Shown: positions 11,801 through 26,130, numbered from the stretch's first letter. The stretch: 64,000 bases of DNA from Xiphias gladius (GCF_016859285.1 NC_053414.1:27734261-27798260), one strand, 5' to 3'. Translations and numbers: made by a program. Notes: generated from the sequence alone by a model not told the origin.

Positions 11801-12524
11801 AACAGATGCCTTCATATGCAGGCCACTTCAAGTCTGCTGTGTCTGCGCCTCAAGCTGCCGCGGCTTGTGTTCGAACACCAGCTGTAAGATAGCATCAGCT
11901 GTCCCAACGATACAGCCTGATAAAGAAAGCTGTCATCTGTCTTTTAATGTGCTCAAACCAAATTTAAAAATGGAGTTCACCATTTGACCCAACAGGAAGA
12001 CAGAAAGCCCTGTACATTGTAATGCCATCCAGTACAAAACTCCTACAATAAATTCTCCTTTTGTGAAACTTTAAATTGTATCGAAATTATTGCTCATTCA
12101 ACTTGAGGCTGCTGCTTTGGCACTGATTACATTATCAATATCTTTTTATCAGTGTTATTAGCAGGGCTATTGTATTTTTCATATTACATCATAGGTGTGT
12201 GTATCTTTCTTGACACTTAGTGCATTTTTATATTTTGTTCAGTTATATAGAGAATACGTTTATCTGGCAGCGGTGGAAGATTAGAGACCAGTAGTCAGTA
12301 TCGCTTTGCATTAATACCGATAAGACACTTTTTTTTCTTTTTTTCTTTTTTTTGCCATTTTGTGCAATTTCGAAACATCATAGAAAGTTGTACTCAAGGA
12401 TTAAAGCTTAGAAATGCAATCAACAAATATACAATGAGGTATCTCAGCTACAGTGCTGCATAACGAATAGGATGGAAAAGTATAGAATAGGCTCTGAGAC
12501 TTAAGTAGTTCAAAAGTCTTACAC

Positions 12525-12556
12525 AGACCTTCAAGCTGACATCAGCTTGAAGGTCT
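12525..12556. repeat. Perfect 15-bp inverted repeat
   Basis: AGACCTTCAAGCTGA at 12525-12539 is followed after only two bases (CA) by its exact reverse complement at 12542-12556. This makes a long near-palindrome in otherwise unremarkable intergenic DNA. No flanking target duplication or transposon terminus is evident. Confidence 0.8.
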
Positions 12557-15139
12557 CTCCAAAATGGTACTCTTCGTTTTGTACTTGTTTGCTTTCCTGC
12601 TTCCTTTTGCTCAATGTATGACTCAATTCATTGATTACTGAATGATCTAGGAGAGCCCCGACTCCGTAAATCATTTCAGACATGCTTGCATAAAGAGCTA
12701 TATGAACTTGAAGTTTGATATCTTAGTTTTTAAGAGCATTTTGTTACCGGATCATGATACAAGAAACAACTAAATGAAATGATAGGAAAAGAATTTTCAC
12801 TGTAGCGCTAGAAGAAATGGTCCTTAAAGAATAATTCCCGTGTGTTGTTTTTTTTTTTTGGATATCTGACATTGAAAACAAGTGTAGACTGTTGCACATT
12901 AGGAGGTAGACAACAGAAACGCACCCATTCATAGAAACACACAGGGCGGCTCAACAGATGAGCTCATGAGGGAAGAAGTAGTCACACGTAAGGGTGTATG
13001 CATGGTTGCACACGTGCACTCACATCAACACGCGCACAGTACGGTGCACGCACACACAGTTTGTTAACACAGAGGTCTCCATTATGCACAAAGCCAACTG
13101 AGCACCAGGCATGATAAACAAATGAGTAAGTGAGGGGATCCAACACAGGGTGTGTTGTTATATCCTCACACCTCCTGCGTTATCCTTATCTGGACTTGTG
13201 AATGCACACAAGCTTCAGTGCGCACTGGCTATCCGGGAGCAACACCTCACAGGCTTCCCCTTCGCACACACCCACAGTACCAGCTGTGCAAGGGTGCGTG
13301 CGTGTCTGTGTGTGTGTGTGTGTGTTTCGCTGTGCATGCGTGTGCGCATGCCTGACCGCTGAGGCACAACTTGGTCTAAATGCCACTGCCGACTGTCAGT
13401 CAATCAGCGCTGTGCCAGTCACCCACACGGCAGGTTTGCGGTACTGTGTAGGCACTGTCTCCTCAAAGAGTATGGTGATCGCTGCATCGTGTCTGTGTAA
13501 TCCCCACACAGAAACAAGCCGAGGCTTCCCCGGCCCGCACCCACTCCAGCACTTCTGTCAGCCCGTCTCTCTGTCCATCTGCCCCTCTGTCTTTATCCGT
13601 CCCTCTGTCTGCATCCTGCTCTTTCTCACCTTATTTGGTCTCTGCTCAGCTTTTATCCACGGTTAGTTACCAACTGAGGAGTGCGTCACTGGACCTAGCA
13701 GCGCGGCATGTTGTTATCTTGTCCTCTGTGGTGTGAGACACCCTGAAATAAACTGATTTCCCTTTCAATCAGCTAATCTAAATGAGCCCCCTGACTCACT
13801 GCTATAGGTGTGGCTGCGTAATTCTGTCCTGCGTGACGTCAACACCGCCAGACTGACGGCAGGTCAGACTGGATGTTAGTAAGGGCGATGGGATACCGTA
13901 GTAGAGGTGTGTCTGTCGCCGAGGTAACGAAGCACATCCTGCTTCTGTGGTTCTGTTCTCGGGCTTGATGAAGATATCAAATATAGGTAAAATCTTCCTG
14001 TTATTGAACTGCAGTCCCTTTTGCACAGTTCACACTGGTTTAAAAACACTTCATTTGCTTTTCTTTATTAATATCCTGGAGAGGTACCAATTTAATAAGG
14101 ATGCTCAGTGAGGGAGGTTGGCTTTTACATGATTCATCCCATTAATGAAATAATTCAAAAGAGTGTGTTTGCATGAACAATTTTCACACTCAGTGTATTT
14201 CTGTCCCTTTGGGGTACGTTAAAGAGGAGTCACAAGAGACACGAGAATGCGTACACATTCCCCCTGATGGTTGCAGCAGACAGCACGATGTGCATTAAGT
14301 AAAAGACTGATGCGGCACAGACACAGAGACTCGAAGACGCAGACAGAAACTCACAGCACATTAACAGTGTAGTGTCACACAGTTAAACAGTTAAAACAAA
14401 GAAAAGCAAGACATGTACTTCTGGAAGGTGACTCAACGTGTCTTATTGTTTTGTAGCAAACTATCGAACACGTTGCTCGCTGGCACAGTCTTTCTATCTC
14501 TCACACACGCATTCATAGAGGCAGCAGCATCATTCAGCGTCTGTCCAGCTGTCACCAACAAAGACACTCGTGCTATTCTTCCCCATCTTGCACACCTCCC
14601 CTCTCCTACATCGCTTTTCTCTTTGTCTTCCATTGTTCCCTCCCTTTTTGCCAGTATCTTTCATTTGTCCTGTCCCCTAGCGTCACCACTTCCGCCAAAC
14701 CATATATTGCTGCTTTCTTTCCACACACTGGCAAACAGTCTGCAGCGTAACGGGTAATGGAGTGGCATGAATTATTTTTCTTTATTTTATAATGCAACTA
14801 ATTTTTGAGTGCTACACAGTCAGGGAGTCACTTGTCTCAATATTTTTTCATTTTTTAACAACTCAAATGTTCTTTACTTTCAGGTGCAAAATGTTGTGTT
14901 TAACAGAGATTTGTCTTAATTTTATAATATTAGAAAAATAGATAGTAACTTCTGTTGATGTCTTTTTTAGCACAGGAAAAATATATAGTATATATTATTG
15001 TTAAATAGTTTTGTATTAGGTGTTGCCTTAGAATTTTTCTGAGTACTGTACAGGGCCACACTGACCTGCTATGAGGCCCAGGGGCAAAAAAGACATCCCA
15101 CTATTCTTCTCACTTTTTGTGCATTGTGTATGTACCATG

Positions 15140-15560
15140 TTGCCTTTAAAGGAGCATTCCACTAATGTTACACAAGAATCATAGTTTACTACATACTACA
15201 TTATGAGGCGTACCACACTTATGATTTCTTTTGTTGCAGTGGAGGAGATTTGTCAAGTTTTAGAAAATAACCCTGATGATGTCATCAGGGGTTAATCTAA
15301 GTTTAGGCTTGGAGACTAAAAATTTATGGCCGAAAGACTACGTTTCAAGCTGCAAGTTTAAAAAGACAGGTGTTTACCAGACACTGAGGATCTAATTAAA
15401 GACTTCCCATAATGCACAATTTGTTACATTATGGGAAATGTAGTATCCATTGGTATTTAAGCTTGACCCTGGGTACTAAAAGTAACAGATAAAGATATTT
15501 TGACTGTCTGTTGCAATGATTTTGACCATTCTTTTTTTTTTTTTTTTTTATCTGTTTCTC
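15140..15560 (+). repeat. Dispersed repeat, family F copy 1
   Basis: The block starts near taaaggagcattccactaa, passes through ccctgatgatgtcatcaggg (15271-15290, a 9 bp-arm hairpin) and ends with tttgaccattct followed by a T-run. The same words in the same order, more diverged, occur at 36060-36330. Shared non-coding structure indicates an interspersed repeat of unknown class. Confidence 0.5.
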
Positions 15561-16196
15561 ACAAGACCCAAAGCTTTATGAAAATGCAGTGCAAATTTCT
15601 TAAGTACCCATCACGCACAGAGCAGAAGGCAGACTATACATGCCGGTTTCATGATATTGTGCATTTATGTATGCTAGAGTAGAGATAGTATTTGATTTTT
15701 TTTTTTGTGAACACACTTTTTTTGTAATATGCACCATGTAAGCATAATATTGACAAAAACAATTAAGATATTCCTGTAACATTCTGATTTAGGGCCCCTC
15801 TACCAGACAGAGAATCAAGATTAGGTAAAAATGAGGGCACCACCTTAAATGTGCCTTATGGGGTTGCCTTGTAAACAAACAAGGGATCAGGTGATGAATT
15901 ATATGGAGCAACAAAGTCCATGTTAAGCCTCAATTATACTCCCTCGTGGACGTGCACATGGACAGCTGTGGACACCCCAGATGTGTAGTTGTTCTTATTA
16001 CTTTCTAGTTTGCTTGGAGTCCACTTGGTGCAGTCCATGCACAGTTAGTGCCCTTTTAGGGCAGTGGTCACGACGAATTTGTGGGTACACTAATGCGCAC
16101 AGAGCCTTGCGCACACCCTCTGATGACGAAATTTACGTCACTCGGACACCAGCGGACCCTCACGTTCGTACAGATGCCGAAAGTATAACACTAAAC

Positions 16197-17050
16197 TTAG
16201 GAGGTGGTTGGGGTGGATGGAGCGGTTGACAAAACACAGGACTTTAACACAGGAGACCGCTGTTTGTTTCCCATGTGAAACTGATGGACGTTCCAAAACC
16301 TTAACCTTATGTTTATTATAGTAACCATGATCATGAAGGTCATCTAACCTTGAGGAAGTACTTCTTCAACCCAAACCGAAATCTTTTTCTAAACCTAACC
16401 AAACCATTGCCTTTTCGAAACCTTAACCTGAATGTTTATTATTGTTACCATGACGAAGAAGGTCTGGCACGCCTGCCGCTGCTACGCCCTTTGTGTCGTA
16501 TCCGAGAGAATGGACAAGCGCCCTATATGGTCATTTAGGCTGGAGGACTTGTTGGAACAAACAAAAGTTCTAGTTCAATCAGTGTTATTCACCAAAACAC
16601 ATTGTTTGTTTCCTAGAGGTCTAAAAAACGTGTTGAGTTTGTTTTCTTCCTGATACAGAAACAACGAAAAACAAATTTGTTTTGCTTACATCTACGTCTG
16701 CTTGCTGGCAGTCTTCTTCTTCCTGTTCTGTGTCAGCAGATTGATAGCTAGTCTTCTGTGCAGGTTACCAAGAGACCAACCCTGTCTCCTACAAATTACG
16801 TTTATGCGCAATTAGACTGCAACAGTAAATGTGTTTTGTAGGAAACATAATTGCGACGGGATTACATTTTTATTAACTGAGGATACATTGTTAATTTTAA
16901 TCTTTGACTTTGTGATGGTTATGTTCAGGCATTCTCAGCACTTGGTCAAGGTTAAGGAAAGATCATTGTCTGGTTTAATATGGAAAAAGTTCACAGTGAC
17001 TGAGGCTGGACTCACCCTGCTTTCTTTGCCCAATGCAACTTCCTGTCCTC
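16197..17050. repeat. Dispersed repeat block, families A and B
   Basis: Bases 16197-16330 match the reverse complement of family A at 1109-1241. Within the block the words 'aaccttaacct...gtttattat..t.accatga' occur twice in tandem (about 16299-16340 and 16421-16456). Bases 16900-16975 (family B, gatggttatgttcaggcatt then cttggtcaaggttaagg) match the reverse complement of 32735-32800. The open frame 16831-17541 is therefore repeat-derived and not called as a gene. Confidence 0.6.
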
Positions 17051-17689
17051 CTCTTTTAAGTCCAGCAGAACAATTGTATAACACTCTGCCATATGTGTTT
17101 CCATGTGTCAGATCAATATTGTCCACTCTCCCTCCTCCTCCTCCGGTTCTCCCTCATTCACTTGCTGGCTCACTAGCTTGCTCCATTTCTCTCTTCAGAG
17201 CTCATCTGCTCAGTCTCCACTCACTGCCTCCTCTCGCAATTACCAAAAACATGAAAGCATTTTCCACGCACAGTCTCTATCTATCTATCTGTCACTTGTA
17301 TACAGACTGCATGTCGTGCCTCTTTTTCTTTCTGTCCCCATGTTCTCCTGTCTGTATCTGCATTTGTTCTCTAACTGAACTCAGTATGTACAGTTTCTTA
17401 AGAACATTTTTATTACTCATTTCTCCATACAATACATGTCATCTTCCATCACATATCTTTAAACCGCAAACTTGTCCCCTCCCATTTTCTCCACTTTCTA
17501 TATTCTTTCTATTTTCATATCATGTTAGAAATACAGTATAGAAATAAATTATTAAACCATTTCCACATTAACATCCAAAGGAACAAAAACAAGAAACAGA
17601 TATTCTCAATAAATAGCCCCAATTTAATAGTTAGATCAAAATGGTTACGTCCAAAAAATGCCTCTCCTTTAAGCGCCATTGACTATAAC

Positions 17690-20600
17690 GCAAGTAAGTA
17701 AGTAAATACTTTATTTGTATAACACCTTTCAAGATCAGAGACATCCCAAAGTGCCTCAAACAGGAGATAAAAACAAAGACAGACATACAAACATAAAGCA
17801 TAATAAAAAGAAAAAAACAGAATAAATGGAAAAAATACTCAAAGGCAGGCCTAAACAAGTAGGTCTCAAGCTGCTTTTTAAAGGTATCCACAGTGTCCAC
17901 AGATCTGAAAACCCATGGGAGAGAGTTCCAAAGTTTAGGAGTCGGAAACCTCAATTTCAAAGTCTCCTTTAGTTTTAAGCCTCACTCTAGGGACAACAAG
18001 CAAACCCTGATCAGAAGACCCTAGAGACCTTCTGATAACATAGGGCTGCATTACATCTCTCGGCAGGAGCCTGACCATGTTGAGCTCTATAGGTGATCAC
18101 AAGGACTTTGAATTGGATTCTGAAGTGGATGGGAAGCCAGTGAAAAATAATTAGAATCGGTGTCACATGGCACCCTTTGGAAGACACGGTCAACAGTTTA
18201 GCAGCAGTATTGTGGACAACTTGTAAACAATCCAGGGATGTTTTGCTAAAGCAGGCGAAGAGAGTATTCCAATAGTCAAGACAGAGCAATATAAAAGCCT
18301 GGATTAACATTTCAATCTCCACTTGAGACACACTGGGCCTGAGCTTTGCAATGTTTCTCAGCTGGAAAAAACAAGAGCGTATCAGAAACTTATTTTATAT
18401 TTTTATATTTTTTATACTTTTATATTATATTATATCCATCCAAAGTCAGAGCCTGGTCCATAGTGACATCTAGATTTCTTATGGATGATTTAACCATCAA
18501 GCTGAGAGACCCAAGACCAGCCATTATTTTAACGACAGCACTAGGAGGTACAGAAATTAAGAAATCAGTTATTCCAGCATTTAGCTGTAAGAAATTAGCA
18601 GCCATCCAGTCTTTTATAGCATTTAGGCAAATATTGAAAACAGACAATTTGGCTATGTTTTGAGGTTTGAATGAGACATATAATTGAATATCATCTGTGT
18701 AACAGTGATAAGTGATACCTTTAAAGTGCCCTATTAACTGTCCAAGAGGAAGCATATAAAGGGAACAGAATAGGACCAAGGACTGAACCTTGGGGCACAC
18801 CACAATACAGAGTTTCAGATGAGGAGGTAAAACTGTCAACAGACACTGTAAAACTCCTATCAGAGAGGTAGAAGTAGAACTACTGCCAGGCTGACCCCGA
18901 GATACCCACCCATTGCTCAAGTCTATAAACTAAGATATGGGTTGCCACAGTATCAAAAGCAGAACTGAGATCCAACAGCACCAACACTTAACATCCTCCT
19001 GCATCACCGTGCATCAAAATATTGTTTGAGACTCTGAGAAGACTCTTTTCTCTCTGTTTGAGACTCTTTTTCTGTTGAGTGCAAGCTGCATCAATTTTAC
19101 CCACAAAGAAAGAAAAGAATTTTCTCCTCAGTTTTAAAAAATCTACACAGAAGGTGATGCAGGAGTAACAGTAGAACTAGTGGTGTCAAATAAAGCCAGT
19201 TATTAGATAAGAGGTTAGAAAAGTAGGTTGCTCCAGCATCCTTTACCACATCATTGAAACACATTAAAAGTTCTTTTAAATAAGGATATTGGACGTGTAG
19301 TCGGGTGGATTTCCATAGGCGTTCAACTCTCTGACAGTCTCTCTTTATGCAAATGTTGTCTTTTATCCAAGGGAGGGACTTGTTCAAAGGAGCCGATCTA
19401 GTTTTAAAAGGGGCCACTTAATCCAATGCTGAAAGGCAGTGTTTGTTTAAAAAAAATGCACCAAGTAGTGGACATCTCTGATGTCAGAGTTAAATAGAAA
19501 GTTGCAGAAAATTTTGTACCAGAGAGCTGGTAAAGGATGTGAGAGCTAATGATACAGCGGCAAGGTAAGGAATCAAGATTAAATGACAAATCAAATAAAA
19601 TACAGTCATGATCAGCAATTAACAAATCCTCGGAAAATATCAGTATTCAAACCAAGAGTAAAAACAAGGTCCAGAAAATGCCCTCTGAGGATGCTGAGTC
19701 ACACAAAAACATCAGATTAAAATTACCAGCAATGATAAATCTGGATAGTTTAAGGATAGGGGAAAAAAAGTCAATGAATTCAGTTAGAAATGATCTGTTC
19801 AGGCCAGTGGGGCAGTAGATTAAAATACAGTAAGTATGTCAGTATGTCCAACTTTAATCATTTGAAATTCAATTGAAGAGATACCCAATGCTAACCAAAC
19901 GACATATGAAGCTACTCTGAGGCCAAAAAGTCTGATGAAAGTATAATCCTTCAGGCGGAGCTGAGAGGGTCAAGTTCCATATCCCTCTGCCAGGTTTCTG
20001 TCAGGAACAGAAAGTCTAATTAAATAAAAGTCTTGTTTGCTACGGAGCGAGCTTTCAGCAGTGCCGTTTTGACCAGTATAAAGACCTGGTTGTCAATAGG
20101 GGAATCCTGGAAATCACCCAGGGCAGAGTGTGTAAATGACACAGATGACAGGGACTCTATCAACTGCGCAGGTAGATTCCACTCACCGAGAAGGGGGAAG
20201 CAATCCTCTCACCGGGAGAGTCGGGGAAGACAGGTCAGGGAAAGGAAAGTCTGACATTCCCAGCCTTGGATAAGGAAAATCATTCGGCGGAGAAATAAGA
20301 TACACCAAGCCAAAGCTTAACGGAAGTGAACGATGCCATTTCCTGACGTCACCTATACTCCAGAGTTGTATTAGCTTCACCGGGACCCCAGCCCTTCTCC
20401 CTCTCCTCCTCCCGTATTTGCAAGAGCTCTGGGTTTGCAAACCACCATGGTTAACACCGAGCACTGGCACAAATGGTGGCGACGAGGGTTGGACAAAACG
20501 AATCCATGGATTGGAAACACCACTATCCTCCATAGACTCGCTGATGAACAGGAGAGTCAGGCGATCGTAAATGCCCAAGCAGCAAGTCAATCATTGACAA
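17690..20600 (-). mobile_element. Decayed LINE retrotransposon, L2-like
   Basis: Broken reading frames on the minus strand line up in LINE order. Near 20390-20420 there is an Arg/Gly-rich GRRRGRRAG segment seen at the start of such elements. At 19404-19625 is an endonuclease-like end with DHDCILFDL. At 19097-19417 is the linker with WIKDNICIKRDCQRVERLW. The reverse transcriptase at 18420-18920 has GITYHCYTDDIQLYVSF, where YTDD (18690-18701) is the catalytic box. At 18011-18331 and 17631-17960 are C-terminal pieces such as LWNSLPWVFRSVDTVDTFKKQLE. Frames are disrupted by stops and shifts, so it is dead. The 3' end has a short AAGT repeat (17692-17706) before ctttatttgtataacacc. The L2-type assignment is from motif memory; another LINE clade of similar layout is possible. 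Confidence 0.82.
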
Positions 20601-22119
20601 ACAAGAGAGTGAACAAAGAAATACAGAGAACTTCGGCTGTGTTTTTCCATGTGCAGAGGATAATAATCATGTCTCTGTATCAGGGCTTTATTTTCTAGTA
20701 GCTAGTAGAACTAATAATGTAAGTTTTGAGAAACAGAGAATGTTGATCTTTCTAGTTGGTAGGGAGTGAACATTTACTCTGTAATGAGTGCCATTTTTTT
20801 CACTAAAGCAGCCTTCACTTTATTCTGCATTATAACAAAGCAACAGTAAAGTTAAAAATCTAGAGAGCAGGGCTGCAACTAATGATTATTTTCATAATCA
20901 ATTAATATTCCACTTATTTTTTAGATTTTAATGAAAAAATTATTGGCAACCTCAAAAAACTCTGAAAAAATGGCCCTCACAACTTTCAAAAGCCAAAGGT
21001 GATGTCTTCAAAGAGTTTTTTTTCATCTTCAATCCAACCAACAGTCCAAAACCATTCAATTTACTCTGATATATGACAAAGAAAAGCAGCAAATATTTCT
21101 CTTAGAAATACGGTAAATATTCTGTAGATTCATCACCATGAACGACCCCTTCAACATAATCATTTGATAAATTGTTACTATAAACATATCAATTACAGCC
21201 ACTCTAAGTATGAAATCATGTGTTGAGATAATAAGAAGGAGGGTGATACAATTTTTTAAGTCAAGGGATCCAAAGTAAATATAAATAACCCTGAGGAGGT
21301 CTGTTTTTTTTAAAAAGTCAGACATAAGATTCAGCCACCCTCCCCACTCCAATAATTTTCATACAGTCCCTCAGTAACTTTGTTTTTTAATATAGACATA
21401 TGAAGAAAACTTTGTGTAAAACATGTTGAAATCAGGCCCAGTCAGACAGACGCTCTATCACTGCCTGAGAACAGTGTATTTTATAGCAAGCAGCAGTTGA
21501 TCGTTCAGCCATGAGGGTCACAAGCTATTCTGGCCTGAGCGAGAGGAGAGAGGAGAATTTTTTTGTCTGACTCCCGCAGGGAGAAACATTTTTCACAGCA
21601 GAAGATATAGTGCCTTTCTTATCTTGCACTGACCACATACACTCGTCCCTCTAGGTAGCCTTTTCCTTTATCTACAGGGGCTTAGTGATCACTAAGACTC
21701 TGTTTGATCAAAATTCTTCTTGACCTTATGCAGTGTTTGATCCACTGGGCCCATCTGTCTCTCAGTTTGATCCAGTTCTCTGCAGCTTTATTGGCATAAT
21801 TATAGTCCTGCCAAAGCACAGTGTTATTACTAGATTAAGCTAAATTCACATATTTATTCTCTTTCCTAACTCCTTTTCTCACATTTCTCACACGGGCATG
21901 CTTAACGTCATCATATCCTCCAAATATTGTCTGTGCTTATTTCAACTGTGTGACACATATGTGTCACATGCGTATGTGTCAACATTTTCTTATTAACGCT
22001 TCTCTCCAGGTGTAAGGTCCTAGTTTTTTTGGTCTTCCCCCTCCTACTTCAGGAAGCTGTGAGTTTTTCCCTCTGTCTCTCTCAATTACATTGAATTAAA
22101 AGTGGCTGTTCCCTAATGA

Positions 22120-22235
22120 TAGACTACACTTATATAGCGCTTGTCTAGTCTTATTGACCACTCAAAGCACTTTTACACTAAATGCCACATCCACCCATTC
22201 ACACATACATTCATATAGCACTTTTCTATACAAAA
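22120..22235. repeat. Probable dispersed-repeat tail
   Basis: The stretch 'acttatatagcgcttgtcta' continuing with 'gaccactcaaagcactttta' and 'acccattcacacatacattc' has the texture of a common fish interspersed-repeat tail. The assignment rests on recognition of the wording only; no second copy lies in this window. Confidence 0.4.
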
Positions 22236-25200
22236 ATCACACATTCCCAAACCAATAATACATCGGAGGTAATTTGGTCAAAAAAAAGGTTAGGCAGTTT
22301 TGCTCTGAATAGGAAAGTAAATGATCCTGGCTTAATAACAGCTGCATTGGAGCAAAATTCAATATAAAAAATATTTTAATAATGTAAGACAATTAAAACC
22401 TTCGCAATAACTCAACAACAAATGAACAGCAATAAAAACTCAAAGACTAAGGCAGACTAAGGGAACTGAACTCCAGTGTTTGGCAAAAAACTCAAAGCTT
22501 CTTCTCCAGTGAAGAGACTAAAAACACCAGCAGGTGAAAACACTGGGTCTGTGTTGAGCGATGAGAAGACTGTTGCATTCTTCAAATGAATACATGAAAC
22601 AATTATAAACGTCATATTTCCATGATTTTTTTCCACATTGTTTTCCACTGTATAATTTTTGACTGGCGCTTTTTTAATTCTTCTCCTGCGAAGGTTTAAT
22701 GACATCGAGACCATAAGCGCCACCAACTGTTTGTCTCAATTCTCTCAGCTCCTAATATTTTCATAAACAATAGTGGATGGAAATGCACATTAATTTGAAT
22801 TTTCTTTTACACATATTCCGGTTGAAATTTGCGCTACATTTGGATGGATACCTGGTTAATGAAGCTGCAGGGTTCACACAACCTCCAACTCAGTTTATCA
22901 GTAGCTAACATTAGCAATCCAGCTTGGAAGAAACAACACGTAAGGTTCAGACTTCCCAGTGGTCTTATTTGCTCCTCTGTTAGTAGAAGTTGTCTGGACT
23001 GTTGTCATGTTACACAACTACACCTACAGTAAGGCTGCAGGTAGCAGTGCCTCTTCCAAATGTGGCAGCTGCCACAGGCAGTAGAGACTTTAGCTTTTGT
23101 CTTTGACAGGACTGTCATCTGAAAACTCAACACCAATCCTGTATATTATAAACACAGGCAGTCATATCCAAGCTGTCAGACAGCATAAGCCGGAGGCTGG
23201 TGTCCGTATCCTCAGTGGAGAAACTTCAGACCAGATTTCTAACGCACCGAACCCTGAAAAAACGCGGGGCTAGGTTTGAAATGAGCTAGTTTTGTACACA
23301 AGGCTGGATTACCAGCTGGGAGAAGTGGGCAGTTGCCCACGTGCGTCAATTGGTTCGTGTTAATTTAATGGAAATTTTGTCCAGAAATATGCACCTCTTC
23401 AGCACAGATAAACAAAAATGGTAAAGAGTCTTAAAGTGAGTCCTGCTTTATTATCTAATCTTTAGGGCTGTAGTTTCAATTCCCTCATTGTTTCAGATTT
23501 GTGCTTACATGTTGCATATTCGTAATTTAATTTGTCTTTAATCAAAAAGATACAACAAATCTGTGGCTAGCCAATATTCCATTACATATGAAGTTGTACA
23601 CATTGCACAGAATCTGGGAAAAAGCAGGGGTCACTACAGGCCCAGCATTTCATTATTTACCCCGGGGTTAGCCATGTCCGATCACATCTGATCGAAAGGC
23701 AAAAGCATGTAGCTAACAGCCACATTCAAAGGCAGGGTCGAAAGCCGGCACTCATAGAGACTGGCAAGACATGACAGTCGTTTGGATAACAGTACACACT
23801 TTCAGATGCATTGTCCAAGAAGGCATTCACGGCGTAGCACAATGATTTCCCCTTATACACACATTAAAAAGAGAGCTTAAGAGAGAACTCACCCCTATGT
23901 AACCCTCTCATCCCCACCCACCTGGCCAGTCACTGTGTGAAGTTAGCGTTTTTTGACAGATTGCCACTTTCAGAATAAACAGCGTCAGATGCAGTGTGGA
24001 AAGAAGAGGTTTCAAATACTCTACGGACGCCTCAAATACAACTATAACCCCAAACCTTAATCCTAATCTAACCCCTACAGTCTCAAAAAATAACTTTGTT
24101 TTAAACCTGATTTTAATCCTAAACCTCAACACTTAGCATCATTTCAAATGCTCTACCTTAAACCTTAAACAATATAAAGCAGCCATAACCCAAAACATAA
24201 TCCTTGTAACCCAAACCCCAACTATACCACAGAAACAACTCTGTGGACTTTGACTTTCAAAAACTTGTTTTCAGTTTTGGAGGTTCTTCACCATCATTTG
24301 GCCTTACTAAAGATAGAAATACATGATAGAGGATACACATGCTTTTCCAGGATACACACCTCACATTCTATTTGTCGGGTTATTGTAGATGCTGGCCATT
24401 ATCTCCGATCACTCAGCATTCAGAGACTTTCATTAGGATCTTTGTCAAGCGCTGACACAGCCTGAAAGAAAGTATTCAGTACCTGTGATGTGCCTTAGTG
24501 GCACCACATTTACAGGTAATGGACTGGAGAATAAATACACAAACAAACAACCATTAATGGATGGATTTAATATTTTTCTCCTGAATTCTGCTGCCTCGAA
24601 GACCAGTCCTCCCTCCTCTCCTTCCTCTATCTTCCATATCTTCACCCCTAGTCATCGGCCCCCCTCTCCTCTCTCCTTGTATCCGTCTGTTCCACTTCAT
24701 CTATTATTTTTAACCCTCAGTTACGCCTCATGCGTGACGCAGATGGGCACGTAACACAGACACGGTTAACCAAAGAGGGAAAAGGCCTGGGCTGCAGACG
24801 GAGAGAGAGATGGAGACTCATATGAGAGAGGAAAACAAGCAGACACCGGGGGTCTTGTTACAGAGAATAGACGATAGAAAGACTGAGTTAAAGGCTGGGG
24901 GCAACGGATGGGTTGTTAGACAGACGAGAGAGAGGCCGAAATATTATCATTTTACATATAACTCAGAGCAAAACAGGTAGCCTTCCTAAAACTTGTCACC
25001 TGCCACACATCGCATCAGCAACATTTTTTCATCCCCTGCTGTGGTGTGAACTGTGTCCAAAAAAAATAAAAAATAAAAACATAATCAACGTTGTACTATT
25101 CCCACTTCTTCCCTCTCCCTCTCTACCCCATCTATCTTTTTGAAAGCTCCACACACCCACTCGTTTGTCTGAGCAGAAAGAAGAGGAGTTACACATCAAT

Positions 25201-25889
25201 CTTACATCACCCAACACTCAGCCTGAGACTTTTCATAGATCCACTGAATGAGCATCAACACTCCATGACGCACACCAACTGTCAGGTTGAAGCATTTATG
25301 CGCTCATGTGTTTGCACGTGTGTGTGTATGAGTGCAAATATGTGCTAATGTATTTGTGCATGGTTAATTTGTGTGGCTGCATAGCAGAAACTAGTCAGAA
25401 ATCACCATCAGAATCATACAGGAGGAGGAGGAAAGAGAAATATTTGCTCCATCTGGGCCAACACCTTCCCCTTTTCCCTCCAACATATAATAATGAGTTA
25501 ACATTACTCACAATTGGACAACGAGACAAAAATTGTCAGTCGACTCCTACTCAACATACGTGTGCAGGCTGCACATAATAATGGCAGTCTCCAAATTACT
25601 GCCAATTGTAATGATTAATAAGGGCGCACATAGGACCTTTTTATTGAACTACCATAGTAAAATTAGTACAGATGACACATTCGATTTCTGGGAAAAAATC
25701 TTTGGCTTTGATAGCAATAAACAATACAGAGAATCGTCTGCTTGGTGGTGTCATTTTATCTGCCTGTAACTCTGACTGAACTCATTAAGCTTGCTGACAA
25801 ACAGTTACAGTGCACTTAGTGGGAAGGAGGATAATAGCGTCAGTCTAATCTGTGGAGGACCAAACATGACTTATTAACATAACTTAATG

Positions 25890-26130
25890 GGTGAATACAC
25901 CAAATGGTTAAATAAAATGACAAATAAATTACTGAAAATAAAGAAAAAAATAAATACATTTTGAAATAAAATAGCAAATTATAATAAATGAACAAATAAA
26001 TTAATATTAACCTGACAAATAAAGAAAAAAAAGAAATGTTAAGATAAATAAATTTCAGAATAAACTGACCAATAAATTTTAAAAAACATTTAAATAAAAT
26101 GGACCAGTAAATTGATAAATAAACCCACAT
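25890..26130. repeat. Degenerate AAAT-type tetranucleotide repeat
   Basis: AAATA/AATA words recur throughout with scattered substitutions. They create the long low-complexity minus-strand open frame at 25840-26166 (Ile/Leu/Phe/Tyr-rich), which is not a gene. Confidence 0.75.

Larger units (their letters stand above)
10926..16196. other. Intergenic DNA upstream of rtn4rl2
   Basis: No coding gene is recognised. The first 400 bp are GC- and purine-rich with a G-run at about 11189-11199. The stretch 11480-11800 is AT-rich with clustered TAATTA-type words. A perfect inverted repeat lies at 12525-12556. Short TG-rich tracts occur near 13300-13330, and a dispersed repeat near 15140-15560. Open frames such as 13202-13666 are low-complexity and lack domains. 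Confidence 0.55.

Noticed and set aside
16831-17541. 236-codon plus-strand open frame
   Set aside because: Its first part is a dispersed repeat found again at 32540-32800; the rest is pyrimidine-rich low-complexity sequence.
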